Shown: positions 1 to 10,403, counted from the stretch's first letter. The stretch is 64,000 nucleotides of DNA from CBDUBH01 sp965365345 (GCA_965365345.1 CBDUBH010000002.1:34614-98613), one strand, 5' to 3'. Notes: generated by a model not told the origin, from the sequence alone. Program-made: numbers and translations.

Positions 1-3000
1 TCATTTTTTTTGCTCATATCATAAATTACAGTAGTGTTTTTGCTGTTTGAATATGAAAGCGAAAACTCAACATCATTTTTCAAATAAATTCCGAATAATG
101 GAACTTCCAATCCTGCTTTTGAAAATGCTGCAGTAAATCCAATTTCTTTTGAAAATGATTCGGAAATTCTTTTTGTCGTAAGTCCCAAATCGTAACCGGT
201 TGTAGTTGAATATCTTATATTTCCTGAAAGATTTCCTTTCCACAAAGGTTTAAATCCTAAATTCAATCCGACTAAAGGTTGAAATCCGTAAGCTATCTTT
301 TGACTTTGAACATCTCTATTTCCTGTTTGACTTAATCTCCAGCCTTCAGAATAATTTGATGTGTAAGCATGATTTAAACTTACGCGATTTGCAAATGATT
401 TAAAGAACGAAATTTTTTCCAATCCATCCCAGGTCAGCGACCAATTTGGTCTTGGAATATATTGCGCAAACTCTTTTAATACAGGTAATTTCGATAAAAG
501 CGGCATTGATTCAAATCCTTCAACAAAAGCTTCTGCCAGATTATCTTGCTGAGGATTATAAAGTTCTTTTACTTTATCAATTCCGGAATTTAAAAACGGT
601 AAAAAGAAAATTTTCGGAATTGAGACAAATGATCTATCAAGATTTCCGTTTGTGCTTGTAGAAACAACTCTGTTTATGCCTGTTGGACTTAAACCGATTG
701 TTGAGGTTTTGCTTATTCCCCAGCCGACTTTCCAGTTAACATCAATTTGAGCACCCTCCCAAAGCGGGCGATTTGTATTTAACGTTATATTGTTCCGCTG
801 AGTAAAATTATCATTTACAGTTCCTGTAGCCAAGGCTTTTGGTCCGGCATCATGTGTTAATCCCAGCATAAACATTCTTGAAGGGCCGTTTGAATAACTT
901 TGCGTAACATTCCAGAAATTGACAAGTCCTGTTCCACCGCCTCTTAATGCGCCTCTTGAAACGCTGTTATCCTGAGAAAATCCTAAACGTATTGATTCAT
1001 AATCAACAAGTAGCCATCTGAATCCGCCTTTTAATGAGCCGTAAATTCTTTTTAATGATTCACCTTTACTGCGTTTAACAGTTGAATCCTGAGCAAAAGT
1101 TACGGCGCTTGTATCAGTTGGAATATTTAAAGAATCATTTTGAACCTGGGGTTCGCGAATTACCGGTCTGTTATTAACATTTGGTTGCGGATCTCTTCCC
1201 GGACCTCTGTCTCTTCCTCTTTGATTCGGCTGGACTTTTGTTTGATCATCTTTCTTTTCTGTCTTGCTTTCAAATAAAGGTCCGAGTAATGATTTTAATT
1301 TTAAGGTTGTGCCAATATTTATCCTATTAGAAAAAGATGCACTTCTTCCTAAATCAGCCTGAGCAAAATCATTTGACCAACTATAACCTGATGAATAACT
1401 TGCAGTTAAAGTTAAAAATTTATTTAATCCCCACAATGTTGGTAATTTTGGATTACTGTTCAATGCAAAGTTTTGATTATATCTGAAACTTCTTCCGAAG
1501 AAATCGCCTGAAAAAATGTCGCCCCAAATTTCGCTATCGGCTCTACCGGTTTTTATCTCTCTTCCATTCTGCTGATATCCGATTACATTTTCAATTAAAT
1601 AAGTCAATGAGGATGAAAGATTAAAATTATAACTCATATCCAAATTTAAAAATCCGCCTTCGGTAAGTTTCCATTTTAAATCAGCATTTCTTACTGCGGT
1701 AAAATCACGCGCAATGTTCGGCTGAACATTTAATCCTCTTGAAAGATTGTAAGAATAATTTCTATTTAAAGAAAGATTTGTTGTAAATGTTTGCGGTAAA
1801 TAATAAACCTTAACATTTTTGTAATCAGAAAATACTTTTACAACATTTCCAATGCCCGGAACATTTGCCGGATATAAAAAGTTTTTTTGTCCAAGTGAAA
1901 GTCCGTAATCTACTACCGCATTCCAAACCCATCTGTTTGAAGTTTCAACCGTTGGACTTCTGCCGCTGCTTTGATTATAATTAAATGAAAAAGTTAAATT
2001 ATTAATAGTTTCTCTAACGTACCATTTTTTTGAAGGCACTCTGAATTTTACTCCCGGTACTGACCAGGTTTCGGATTTATTAAGAATTTGCGTATTGGTT
2101 CTGAATTCCTGTGCTCTTCTTCTTGCTTCAAGTTCACCGAATTGGTCTTTATTCTTTTCTTCTTCCTGAAGTGCTGCAGATTCAACTTTTATATCCGTAC
2201 CCGGAATGTATAGTGGTTTACCGACTTGTTCTGAACGTGAATAATTTACGCGCAAATTACTTCCTGGAAGATCAACCGGCAGAACTTTCATCACGTCAAA
2301 ATCCATAGCGACTGCCCAATTTCTCGAATCAACTCTTGAACCGAATCTATCAGCCAATCTATGGAAAAACGGATCGGTTTGGCTCATGTTAAAATTTATT
2401 CTTAAAAGGTCTGCTAAAACTAAATTTGCCGAAGAACTGTAAGCCCAGCCTTTTGTATCATCTGCGCCGATAACTCTTAATTCGTTTACCCAAACATCTC
2501 CAGAAACCGGATTTAGATTTCCTTTGCCTCTTGGATTTTTAATTCCTACCATAAAGAAAGAAATATTTGTTAATGCAGGTCTTCCTTTAATTCCGTATTT
2601 GTGACCGGGTTTACCCGATACATCACTATAAAAAAGACTATCATTAACTCTTGCCTGTTTTATAGAAGTTAATTCTTCAAAATTTATTGAGATTTCTTGC
2701 CAATCCGGGAATAAAGGCATTCTGTATTCATAAAAATTTAATGTATCGGCACCAAACCTGAAATATACTTCTGAATTATAATTTGAATCCAAATTAGGCG
2801 GAACTGAAATTGAATTCGGTGAAGTATTTAAATCTCCCCAAATAAACATTTTCATTTCACGATAACTGAAAACATCAAGCTGGCGCGGTAAAACTTTAAA
2901 AACCTGTCTTTCATCACCGTCTTCCAGATTATTTATTCTTAGCAATAATGATTGTTCATTACGCTCAAATTCTCCTTGCGGATTTGTTCTGTCAATTTCG

Positions 3001-6000
3001 GGAACAATGCCGGGCGGGCTGTAATATTCACCGGGATTATCTTCTTTATTTATTACAGATAGAACCAAAACTGTATCTTGATTATTAACGCCACCACCTG
3101 CAACTTTCGGAAATACTTTTTCCCATTGACTACCGACAAAATTAAATTCTGCAAATCTTAAATGTAGCGTATCGGTAAAACCATCAACCCAAACTCTTAT
3201 GTTTTCAACTGCTGAAAGATTTGGAGTCCCGAAAGATTGATATAAACTGCTATCGCGAATCGGAATTCTAATTTGATACCATTTTTGGCTTCCTGCACCA
3301 CCACCGGTTATATATGGGTTTGTTGCTCTGTTGGTATCGAGCGGCACTGTATATCTGAAAAAACTGTTTACTACATCAAGTGTATTATTTCGATTTAGAT
3401 CTTCTGTATCCGGAAATCTACCTACATCAGATAAAGTTGCGTTTCCTTCGGTTCCGTTTGCATTTCGATAATCAAATCCCGGAACTAAATTAAAATTATC
3501 ATTTGCCGGATCGGGATTTGCAGCGCTGAAACCCGGCTCGGAAGCATCGGCAACACCATCCAAACCAACATCTTCGCCTTCATCAATCAGACCGTTATCA
3601 TTTTTATCTTCTGTATCTGGATAAATATTACTAGTAATTAGTACATCTTCACTTATTCTTCCAAGATCAAGGTAAATTTTTGCATCGGGGTTTACGGGAG
3701 AAATTACATTTATCCAGAATTCAATAAACTCTACTTTTTCTTCATCAAGATTTGAAGCAGAAGAAGAAAGCCCCTTCATCATTCCACCCCAATTTTGTTC
3801 AACCGTATCAAGTTGCGGAGTATAATTATAATATCCCCTAATATTCGGCATAAAAACAAAATCGAGAACTGTAATCGCTTCATCACCTTTAGCAACTTTT
3901 TTGCTTTCACCCCAAATATCCCGAACAAATACATTTGAAGGAAGATAATTGTACCAGTAAGCTTTTGCTTTTTGTGAAAGATAATTTAGATCTCTCGCTC
4001 TATCCGGATCGGGAATACTGATATCACGCCACGAAGTGTAAGAAATTCCTATCGGGATCGTTCTTTTTGAACCTTCAAAATCATCAATGTAAGCAATGCT
4101 TTTATTAAAATCGCTTGCAACCGTACTTCTTTTTGTATTTGGATCGGGCATAATGTAAGCGAACTCGCCGGCAACATTGAAAGAAGAAGGTGCTTTTGTT
4201 GAAATTATTTTATTTATACCTCTTGTTATAAAAGGTAGATCAACTCCGGTTTTAAAATCTAATCCGAAAATTGAATTACTTAAAGGTTCTTCGCCAATTC
4301 TTACTTTATCGCTTAAAGTCTGCTGGCTTAAATTCAAAAATGAGAATCCGAAATTTGTTCTTTTGGAAAAATTCATTTCGCCGCGAGCCCCGACCAAAGT
4401 TTTTGATGCAAGCTGGAAAAGATCATTTTGTTCATAAGTAATTCTAAGATCTGCTCCTGGAGCCAAAGCATCATCATTTCTAATTATGATCTGTCCAATC
4501 ATATAATCAACCGTGTAGTCAATTCTCGGCTGTAATTCCCTTCCGTTTAATCTTACTTTTACAGATCCTTCAACAACGTTAAAACCAATATTAAATGTAG
4601 ATGATGATTCACCCGAATATTTTCCCGTGATTGAATATTTATCTTTTATAATATCTTGTCTTGCAATAGTCTGTGTGTTATTATAAATAGTTTGATACCT
4701 AAGAGAAGTATCAAGTACCGCAGGTAAATTTGCTCCGAAAGGTTGAAGCACGGGAAAAATAATTTCACCGGTTGCAGGCAGAATTGTTCTTCCCGGGGAC
4801 CAGTCAAACTTTCCGTCTTTGCCGGCATTTTTATTTTGATCAAATCTATCCAATCCAAACAATGCTAAAAGATCATTTCCCTGTATATTATTTGCCGGTT
4901 CCTGACCTTCCTGCTTGTAGAAAATATCGAGTTCAAATCCTTCATTTTTGATGTTTCTGGCATTAAGCGAGTAAATATTTTTTAACTGTAACTGCCAGGC
5001 AGGATGAGATGGCAGTAAATGTTTCGGCTTAACCAAGTTTAGAACTATTCTCGAGCTGTCATCAATTTCATTGGAAAATTCACCGAAAACTTTCCCGTCT
5101 CCTCTTCTAAAGGCAACTGCTACAATATCATCTTCCTGAATAGGAGTATTAAATGAAATTGATCCGGTGTATTTATTCATCGTATAATCTACACCGTAAG
5201 TTAAAAGAACAAATCTGCCTGATTCAACAACACCGCCGGCGGTTCCGTTTCTTAAACTTTCACCATAGATCGAACTTCCGCTTCTTTCCGGAAGATCATA
5301 GTAAGCATTTGCATCTCTTTGATTTGCAGTATTTTTTGTACCAGTAAAAGATTTCCAAACCTGAATATCTTCATCTACAAAATAATCTTCAAAAACTACA
5401 GGGCTTGGATTAGCATAATAGTTAAAGAAAAGATTTAAATTTACTGTATCAGCATAATCTTTATGAATGAAGTAATGATTTTTAGAGTAGTTCCAAGCGC
5501 GAATTTCAAACGGCTGCGATGAAGATCCGCCGGTTACCGAAACTTCTTTTACTTCACCTTTTTTTTGCGAAGCCAAAGTAGTTAAACTTAAAGGTCCCAT
5601 TTGGAAGTTTGCTTTAATTCCGAATAGCGCTTCACTTCCGCCGACTAATGGAGAAGTTTGCAGTGAAACGTTTCCTGCTTCAACACTTTGAACAATTTCA
5701 TCTTCGTAGCCGGTATACTTCAGCTTCAGTTGATTTTCATATTCGAAAGTTCTTTCTGTGTTCCAATCAGCTCCGATTTTTAATTTATCGCCGATAGTAC
5801 CATCAACTGTAATTTGAACCTGTTGTTTAAAATCCGGTTCATTACGTGTATTTCCTAAAAGTGAAGCAGTTACACCATCAGTTGTTTCGTTTCGCCATGC
5901 ACCGTGAATATCAACTGCACCGCCAATTTTCAAATTGATTTTAGGCGGACCGAAAATGCTTAAAAATCCGGCACTGGGCAGCGGAATATCAATATTTGTA

Positions 6001-6806
6001 ATATCAGTTATAAGTTTTGAAAGGTCATCTTTTTGTTCTTTCAGTTCATATTGATAAGCTAATTGCTCCCAAATATCACGGTTATGTGAATTCAAAACTA
6101 GATCTATATATTCATTTAAAGGAATTTGTAATATTATTTTTGCGGGTTTACCTGCAACCAATTGCTTTACGATTACAAAATTTCCGGTTGAATCAATTTC
6201 AACTTTTCTCTCGATCAATCCTTGCGATGGCTGAGCAAAAAATTTCGATCTTTTTTTAGGATAAAGTTTTACAACGGGATTATCTTTTCTGTCATATCTG
6301 AAATATTTTAATCTTGCCGTTGAATCCTGTGATTGAATTCTGATCTTATTTGTATCAATTACGCTTCCGGTATCTTGTTCTTCAGGCATATTTTGAAACA
6401 TGAAAAGAGAATCGCGGCGCAATCTATCAAGTGAATCTTTATCAATTGGAGTTACGGCAGTATCTTGAATTAGTCCGACAGAATCGGATGTAAAAGGATC
6501 AGTAAAAAATTGATTGTTTGAAAGTGAATCTAAAGTATCGGCAAATGTAATAAAATCAGAGATCTGATAATTACCTGAATTTAATTGAAGTTGTTGAAGT
6601 ACGGAATTATTCGTTTCCGAGTTCAAATTTTCGGACAAAGCATTACTATCCGTTGAATTGAGCAACGATAGATAAAAGGGATTAAGCGTACCGGTTTGGT
6701 TATTTAAGAAAGTAAAACCAAAGGATATTATTAAATAGAAAACTGATACTGAAAAAAGTAACAGCTTCAAAAGTTCAGGTACTACTTTTTTAACTACAGT
6801 ATTAAT
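1..6806 (-). CDS. sprA: Type IX secretion translocon SprA (cell-surface protein), C-terminus cut by window edge
   Basis: SprA is the very large outer-membrane beta-barrel through which type IX secretion substrates leave the cell. The minus-strand frame is open from about 6806 to the window edge, about 2268 codons without a stop; the family is usually around 2300-2500 residues, so probably only a C-terminal piece is missing. The N-terminus has a hydrophobic segment (LLLFSVSVFYLIISFGF), then a D/N-rich linker, repeated beta-rich segments, a GGAVDIHGAW motif, Asp-rich loops (DKNDNGLIDEGEDVGLDG) and a charged Q/R/P-rich linker near position 1200. There is no in-frame ATG or GTG between the upstream stop TAG (6821-6819) and the mature region. 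The best ribosome site, AGAAGG, lies 6 nt before an ATT codon at 6806; a TTG at 6770 would give a short signal peptide but has no ribosome site. Start uncertain, identity firm. Confidence 0.92.
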   Translation of the reverse strand, partial: MNTVVKKVVPELLKLLLFSVSVFYLIISFGFTFLNNQTGTLNPFYLSLLNSTDSNALSENLNSETNNSVLQQLQLNSGNYQISDFITFADTLDSLSNNQFFTDPFTSDSVGLIQDTAVTPIDKDSLDRLRRDSLFMFQNMPEEQDTGSVIDTNKIRIQSQDSTARLKYFRYDRKDNPVVKLYPKKRSKFFAQPSQGLIERKVEIDSTGNFVIVKQLVAGKPAKIILQIPLNEYIDLVLNSHNRDIWEQLAYQYELKEQKDDLSKLITDITNIDIPLPSAGFLSIFGPPKINLKIGGAVDIHGAWRNETTDGVTASLLGNTRNEPDFKQQVQITVDGTIGDKLKIGADWNTERTFEYENQLKLKYTGYEDEIVQSVEAGNVSLQTSPLVGGSEALFGIKANFQMGPLSLTTLASQKKGEVKEVSVTGGSSSQPFEIRAWNYSKNHYFIHKDYADTVNLNLFFNYYANPSPVVFEDYFVDEDIQVWKSFTGTKNTANQRDANAYYDLPERSGSSIYGESLRNGTAGGVVESGRFVLLTYGVDYTMNKYTGSISFNTPIQEDDIVAVAFRRGDGKVFGEFSNEIDDSSRIVLNLVKPKHLLPSHPAWQLQLKNIYSLNARNIKNEGFELDIFYKQEGQEPANNIQGNDLLALFGLDRFDQNKNAGKDGKFDWSPGRTILPATGEIIFPVLQPFGANLPAVLDTSLRYQTIYNNTQTIARQDIIKDKYSITGKYSGESSSTFNIGFNVVEGSVKVRLNGRELQPRIDYTVDYMIGQIIIRNDDALAPGADLRITYEQNDLFQLASKTLVGARGEMNFSKRTNFGFSFLNLSQQTLSDKVRIGEEPLSNSIFGLDFKTGVDLPFITRGINKIISTKAPSSFNVAGEFAYIMPDPNTKRSTVASDFNKSIAYIDDFEGSKRTIPIGISYTSWRDISIPDPDRARDLNYLSQKAKAYWYNYLPSNVFVRDIWGESKKVAKGDEAITVLDFVFMPNIRGYYNYTPQLDTVEQNWGGMMKGLSSSASNLDEEKVEFIEFWINVISPVNPDAKIYLDLGRISEDVLITSNIYPDTEDKNDNGLIDEGEDVGLDGVADASEPGFSAANPDPANDNFNLVPGFDYRNANGTEGNATLSDVGRFPDTEDLNRNNTLDVVNSFFRYTVPLDTNRATNPYITGGGAGSQKWYQIRIPIRDSSLYQSFGTPNLSAVENIRVWVDGFTDTLHLRFAEFNFVGSQWEKVFPKVAGGGVNNQDTVLVLSVINKEDNPGEYYSPPGIVPEIDRTNPQGEFERNEQSLLLRINNLEDGDERQVFKVLPRQLDVFSYREMKMFIWGDLNTSPNSISVPPNLDSNYNSEVYFRFGADTLNFYEYRMPLFPDWQEISINFEELTSIKQARVNDSLFYSDVSGKPGHKYGIKGRPALTNISFFMVGIKNPRGKGNLNPVSGDVWVNELRVIGADDTKGWAYSSSANLVLADLLRINFNMSQTDPFFHRLADRFGSRVDSRNWAVAMDFDVMKVLPVDLPGSNLRVNYSRSEQVGKPLYIPGTDIKVESAALQEEEKNKDQFGELEARRRAQEFRTNTQILNKSETWSVPGVKFRVPSKKWYVRETINNLTFSFNYNQSSGRSPTVETSNRWVWNAVVDYGLSLGQKNFLYPANVPGIGNVVKVFSDYKNVKVYYLPQTFTTNLSLNRNYSYNLSRGLNVQPNIARDFTAVRNADLKWKLTEGGFLNLDMSYNFNLSSSLTYLIENVIGYQQNGREIKTGRADSEIWGDIFSGDFFGRSFRYNQNFALNSNPKLPTLWGLNKFLTLTASYSSGYSWSNDFAQADLGRSASFSNRINIGTTLKLKSLLGPLFESKTEKKDDQTKVQPNQRGRDRGPGRDPQPNVNNRPVIREPQVQNDSLNIPTDTSAVTFAQDSTVKRSKGESLKRIYGSLKGGFRWLLVDYESIRLGFSQDNSVSRGALRGGGTGLVNFWNVTQSYSNGPSRMFMLGLTHDAGPKALATGTVNDNFTQRNNITLNTNRPLWEGAQIDVNWKVGWGISKTSTIGLSPTGINRVVSTSTNGNLDRSFVSIPKIFFLPFLNSGIDKVKELYNPQQDNLAEAFVEGFESMPLLSKLPVLKEFAQYIPRPNWSLTWDGLEKISFFKSFANRVSLNHAYTSNYSEGWRLSQTGNRDVQSQKIAYGFQPLVGLNLGFKPLWKGNLSGNIRYSTTTGYDLGLTTKRISESFSKEIGFTAAFSKAGLEVPLFGIYLKNDVEFSLSYSNSKNTTVIYDMSKKN

Positions 6807-6812
6807 GGCGAA

Positions 6813-6818
6813 CCTTCT
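6813..6818 (-). promoter_or_regulatory. Ribosome binding site deciding the sprA start
   Basis: The minus strand reads AGAAGG here, 6 nt upstream of the codon ATT at 6806-6804 in the sprA frame. It sits just after the in-frame TAG at 6821-6819. This favours initiation at or very near the non-canonical ATT rather than at the TTG at 6770, which has no purine-rich sequence before it. This is an inference from spacing only. Confidence 0.4.
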
Positions 6819-6874
6819 CTAAGTTAAATTGTAAGGTAGAATTTTACGCTATAGATCCTCCTTTTGTGTTACTC

Positions 6875-6906
6875 AAAAAATATTCAATTTGAATTTTATT
6901 GTCAAA
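6875..6906 (-). promoter_or_regulatory. Putative sprA promoter, TTTG-N20-TATTTTTT
   Basis: On the minus strand TTTG (6906-6903) is followed after exactly 20 nt by TATTTTTT (6882-6875). This fits the Bacteroidetes primary sigma pattern TTTG-N17-23-TAnnTTTG and can equally be read as TTGACA-N17-TATTTT. It would give a leader of about 60 nt. A perfect AGGAGG at 6862-6857 lies near the predicted 5' end but has no start codon behind it; all three frames stop within a few codons. Confidence 0.5.
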
Positions 6907-7003
6907 TTTTATTTTGCAATATTTCATTATGATCTTTTGAGGATCCATAATTTGAATCTTCCGGAATTATATTTTTCAGATGTTTTACTACAAAAAATTA
7001 AGA

Positions 7004-7693
7004 TTAATTGATATCTATAAAACTTGTATCTACATCAAGAATATCAACTATCTCATTTTTTTCAATAATCACGGCACTTAATTTATTTCCCGAATACGCC
7101 CCGGTATCAATATATGCCGCATTTGAACGCTTATCTAAATTAACTTTACGCTGTCTAGTATGCCCAACAACTTGTAATTTTCCAATGTTGTGAAGTTTAT
7201 CACGAGTCCACAATAAACCTTCATCGGTATCGGATTGGGATTTTATAAAATCATCAAATAAATTTAATTCTTCATTTGAAAGATTTGTAATATTAATATC
7301 AAATCTATCAGAAATGCCTGCGTGCGAAATAAAACAATCATCAAGATTATGATAAAGCGGCATTGATTTGATATATTCTAAATGATCTTTAATAGTTTCT
7401 GTATGATCAAGATATGAACGCAAAGTTGCTTCGTTTCCATTTAGAAGCCATGCTCTTGCCATCATGCTGTTTGGATGATAAACGTAAGCGTAGAACATAT
7501 AATCATGATTTCCAGGAGAAAATTTAATTTTGTTACTGATGAAAAATTCCATCACTTCATAACTGTAATTTCCTCTGTCTACTAAATCTCCTACACTGTA
7601 AATTTCTATCTTAGGATATTTTGATTTTACTTTATCATAAAGCTGCAATAAAGTATCATAACATCCGTGTATATCACCTATAACTGCAATCAT
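7004..7693 (-). CDS. Calcineurin-like serine/threonine phosphatase or symmetrical-type metallophosphatase
   Basis: A 229-residue cytoplasmic metallophosphoesterase of the PPP/ApaH/PrpE type. The complete dinuclear metal signature is visible: GDIHG (6-10), GDLVDRG (35-41), GNHD (61-64), SHAG (123-126) and GHT (177-179). The family removes phosphate from phosphoproteins or cleaves dinucleoside tetraphosphates; which one cannot be told from sequence. It starts with ATG 3 bp after the CoA-transferase stop, so it is likely the last gene of an ald-CoA-transferase-phosphatase operon. Nothing is truncated, and the length is typical of small bacterial PPP phosphatases. Confidence 0.85.
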   Translation of the reverse strand: MIAVIGDIHGCYDTLLQLYDKVKSKYPKIEIYSVGDLVDRGNYSYEVMEFFISNKIKFSPGNHDYMFYAYVYHPNSMMARAWLLNGNEATLRSYLDHTETIKDHLEYIKSMPLYHNLDDCFISHAGISDRFDINITNLSNEELNLFDDFIKSQSDTDEGLLWTRDKLHNIGKLQVVGHTRQRKVNLDKRSNAAYIDTGAYSGNKLSAVIIEKNEIVDILDVDTSFIDIN

Positions 7694-7696
7694 AAT

Positions 7697-9049
7697 TTAG
7701 AATTTAAAAGTTTCTTTTGCGTATTTTGTAAGTTCATCCCTGAAATTCGGATGAGCAATTTTAATTAAAGCTTCCGCTCTTTCTCTTACTGATTTTCCGT
7801 ATAATTGTGCAACGCCGTACTCGGTAACAACATAATGAACATCGCCGCGAGAAGTTACAACTCCGGCACCGGGCTTTAACATCGGAACAATTCTTGAAAT
7901 TTTGTAATCTTTAGTTGCTGAAGGTAATGCAATAATCGGTTTGCCGCCTTCACTGCGCGATGCACCGCGAATAAAATCAACCTGTCCGCCGATTCCGCTG
8001 TAAAATCTTGTTCCGATTGAATCAGAGCAAACTTGTCCTGTTAGATCGACTTCAATCGCAGAATTTATTGCAACCATTTTATTATTTTTTGCAATAACAA
8101 AAGGGTCATTTACATATTCCTGCGGATGAAATTCAATAATAGGATTATTATTTATAAAATCAAAAGTTTTCTTTGTTCCTAAAACGAATCCGGCAACAAT
8201 TTTTCCGGGATGAAGAGTTTTCTTTTCGTTATTGATAACGCCTTCTTCAACAAGATCAATAATTCCGTCGGAAAACATTTCTGTGTGGATTCCCAGATCT
8301 TTTTTATGCTTTAAGAATTGTAATACCGCATCAGGAATAGCACCGATTCCCATTTGCAAAGTTGAACCATCTTCAATCAATTCTGCAATATGTTCACCAA
8401 TCTGATTGTAAATTCCAACTGTTTCAGGAGTTACATCGGCATCAACTTGCGGAAGTTCAAAAATTGATTCATCATGTTCAACTATATGAGTAATTTTATT
8501 TATGTGAATAAAACTGTCGCCTAAAGTTCTAGGCATGTTTTTATTTACTTGCGCAACAATAATTTTTGTTTTTTCTGTTGGAGTTTTTATTGTGCCTACA
8601 TCAACTCCGTAACTGCAAAATCCGTGTTCATCCGGCGGAGAAACATGAATTAAAGCAACATCAGGTTTTATATAACCGTTTTTGAACAAAAGCGGAACTT
8701 CGCCTAAAAAGATCGGAATAAAATCAGCACGACCTTCATTTACTGCTTTTCTTGTATTTGCACCAATGAAAAATGCAGTGTGTCTGAAATGTTTTTCCAT
8801 TCCGGGTTCAATGTAAGGAAGCGGACCAACTGTTAAAATATGATAAACATTAACGTCAAATAATTCATCTTTTCTGCGAACCATTGCGCGTACAAGTTCC
8901 ATAGGAACAGCGCAGCCGGGCTGAATTATAACATTGTGTCCTGACTTAATAACTTTTAAAGCTTCATCAGATGATATTACTTTTGAATTGTAATTTTTAA
9001 GCCAATTTGCCGTTTTAGGCGGATTTACTTTTATATCTTCAAGTGTCAT
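7697..9049 (-). CDS. Acetyl-CoA hydrolase/transferase family protein (4-hydroxybutyrate CoA-transferase-like)
   Basis: A 450-residue CoA-transferase of the acetyl-CoA hydrolase/transferase family, which moves CoA between acetate and other short acyl groups. Two-domain layout: the N-terminal half carries QPGCAVPMELVRAM (43-56), the C-terminal half the glycine-rich LQMGIGAIPDAVLQF (231-245), and IHTEMFSDG (254-262), whose Glu257 is the likely catalytic residue by analogy with 4-hydroxybutyrate CoA-transferase. The C-terminal motif GIGGQVDFIRGA (352-363) is also typical. It follows ald by 15 bp and precedes the phosphatase by 3 bp. The pairing with alanine dehydrogenase suggests amino-acid fermentation or acyl-CoA balancing, but substrate specificity is inference. 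Confidence 0.88.
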   Translation of the reverse strand: MTLEDIKVNPPKTANWLKNYNSKVISSDEALKVIKSGHNVIIQPGCAVPMELVRAMVRRKDELFDVNVYHILTVGPLPYIEPGMEKHFRHTAFFIGANTRKAVNEGRADFIPIFLGEVPLLFKNGYIKPDVALIHVSPPDEHGFCSYGVDVGTIKTPTEKTKIIVAQVNKNMPRTLGDSFIHINKITHIVEHDESIFELPQVDADVTPETVGIYNQIGEHIAELIEDGSTLQMGIGAIPDAVLQFLKHKKDLGIHTEMFSDGIIDLVEEGVINNEKKTLHPGKIVAGFVLGTKKTFDFINNNPIIEFHPQEYVNDPFVIAKNNKMVAINSAIEVDLTGQVCSDSIGTRFYSGIGGQVDFIRGASRSEGGKPIIALPSATKDYKISRIVPMLKPGAGVVTSRGDVHYVVTEYGVAQLYGKSVRERAEALIKIAHPNFRDELTKYAKETFKF

Positions 9050-9064
9050 AATAATCTCAGTAAA

Positions 9065-10186
9065 TTAATTTATTGAAAAAATTCTAAGTTTTCTAAATTC
9101 CAAATCAAATGCTTCGGCAATATTTTCGTTTGAGCAGAATCCATGATAAGTACAAACGCCTTTTGCTAATCCGTTATCAATTGAAAGCGCTCTTGATAAT
9201 CCGTTATCAGCAATGTTCATTATATAATCCAATGCGGCGTTGGTCAATCCGTAAGTTGCTGTTCTTGGAACCAATGCCGGAAGGTAAGGCACGCAATAAT
9301 GAATTATATTATGCTGAACATAAGCCGGATCACTGATAGTTGTCGGTCTGCTTGTTTCAACGCAGCCGCCCTGATCAATTGAAACATCAACAATAACGGC
9401 ACCTTTTTTCATTGTTTTTACCATCTCTTCTGAAATTAAGTGAGGTACTTTTTCTCCCTTAATTAAAATTGATCCGATAAGAACATCTGCAAATTTTACT
9501 CCGCGTGAAATTGTATAAGAATTAGCAACTACAGTTGTGACTCTTTTTTGGAATAATCCGTCAATTCTTTTTAATCTTCTAACATCTTTATCAAGCATAA
9601 TAACCTGAGCGCCACGCCCCAAAGCAGCACGAGCAGCATTTATTCCTACAACTCCGGCGCCTAAAATTACAACTGCCGCAGGAGCTACTCCTGTTATTCC
9701 GCCCATCAAAATTCCGCGGCTAACTTCGGTTTCACCCGCTAAATATCTTTCGGCAACCTGAATTGAAATTTGTCCGGCAATTTCACTCATTGCCTGAAGT
9801 ACCGGCAATTCATCATCACGTTCAACTAATTCAAATCCGATTGCAGTAATTTTTTTAGCAAGAAGATTTTCAATAATTTTCTTTTTGCCAACTTCCAAGT
9901 GCAAAAATGAAAACAGAATTTGATCTTCTTGAAGAAGTTCGGTTTCTTCTTCGTATAAAGGATGAACTTTAGTAATCAGTTCCGAACGTTGATAAACTTC
10001 TTCGGCACTGTAAACAATATTAGCCCCTACTTTTGCATATTCATCATCTGAAAAATTGCTTCCTTCGCCCGCGCAAGTTTGAATAAAAACAGTATGCCCG
10101 GCTTTAATTAAAGCATCAACTCCGGCAGGTGCCAAAGCAACTCTTTTTTCTTCGGGGTGTATCTCCTTTGGAATTCCTATTCTCAT
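9065..10186 (-). CDS. ald: Alanine dehydrogenase
   Basis: Alanine dehydrogenase, NAD-dependent interconversion of L-alanine with pyruvate plus ammonium in the cytoplasm. 373 residues, the usual family length. The N-terminus MRIGIPKEIHPEEKRVAL is the classic AlaDh/PNT signature, and the NAD-binding loop VILGAGVVGINAARAALG lies near residues 173-190. FLHLEVGKK carries the conserved substrate-site His. The usual KEP substrate-site motif appears here as KVHPL. It is the first gene of a run with the CoA-transferase and phosphatase. A candidate promoter (10220-10251) lies just upstream, giving a leader of about 30 nt. Confidence 0.93.
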   Translation of the reverse strand: MRIGIPKEIHPEEKRVALAPAGVDALIKAGHTVFIQTCAGEGSNFSDDEYAKVGANIVYSAEEVYQRSELITKVHPLYEEETELLQEDQILFSFLHLEVGKKKIIENLLAKKITAIGFELVERDDELPVLQAMSEIAGQISIQVAERYLAGETEVSRGILMGGITGVAPAAVVILGAGVVGINAARAALGRGAQVIMLDKDVRRLKRIDGLFQKRVTTVVANSYTISRGVKFADVLIGSILIKGEKVPHLISEEMVKTMKKGAVIVDVSIDQGGCVETSRPTTISDPAYVQHNIIHYCVPYLPALVPRTATYGLTNAALDYIMNIADNGLSRALSIDNGLAKGVCTYHGFCSNENIAEAFDLEFRKLRIFSIN

Positions 10187-10219
10187 TTTTCACTCAATTT
10201 TTGTATTAATTTCAGTTTT

Positions 10220-10251
10220 CAAAAATACTTAATTAAAATTTTATAAACAAT
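10220..10251 (-). promoter_or_regulatory. Putative ald promoter, ATTG-N20-TATTTTTG
   Basis: On the minus strand ATTG (10251-10248) is followed after 20 nt by TATTTTTG (10227-10220), an exact match to the TAnnTTTG element of Bacteroidetes promoters. The start codon of ald is 34 nt downstream. The rest of the 217-bp gap to the 2-hydroxyacid dehydrogenase is AT-rich with no other recognisable element. Confidence 0.5.
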
Positions 10252-10403
10252 CAACTAAATTTTTGCCGCATTTTTCAAATATAAATCTTTTTGGCTTCAA
10301 AAATATTTTGAATAATTAAATTTTCCGGAGGAATCAATTTTCCAAAAAATTTTAACCAATTTAACAAATAGGTGTAATTTTTAAAATTTTATTTTGATGA
10401 AAT

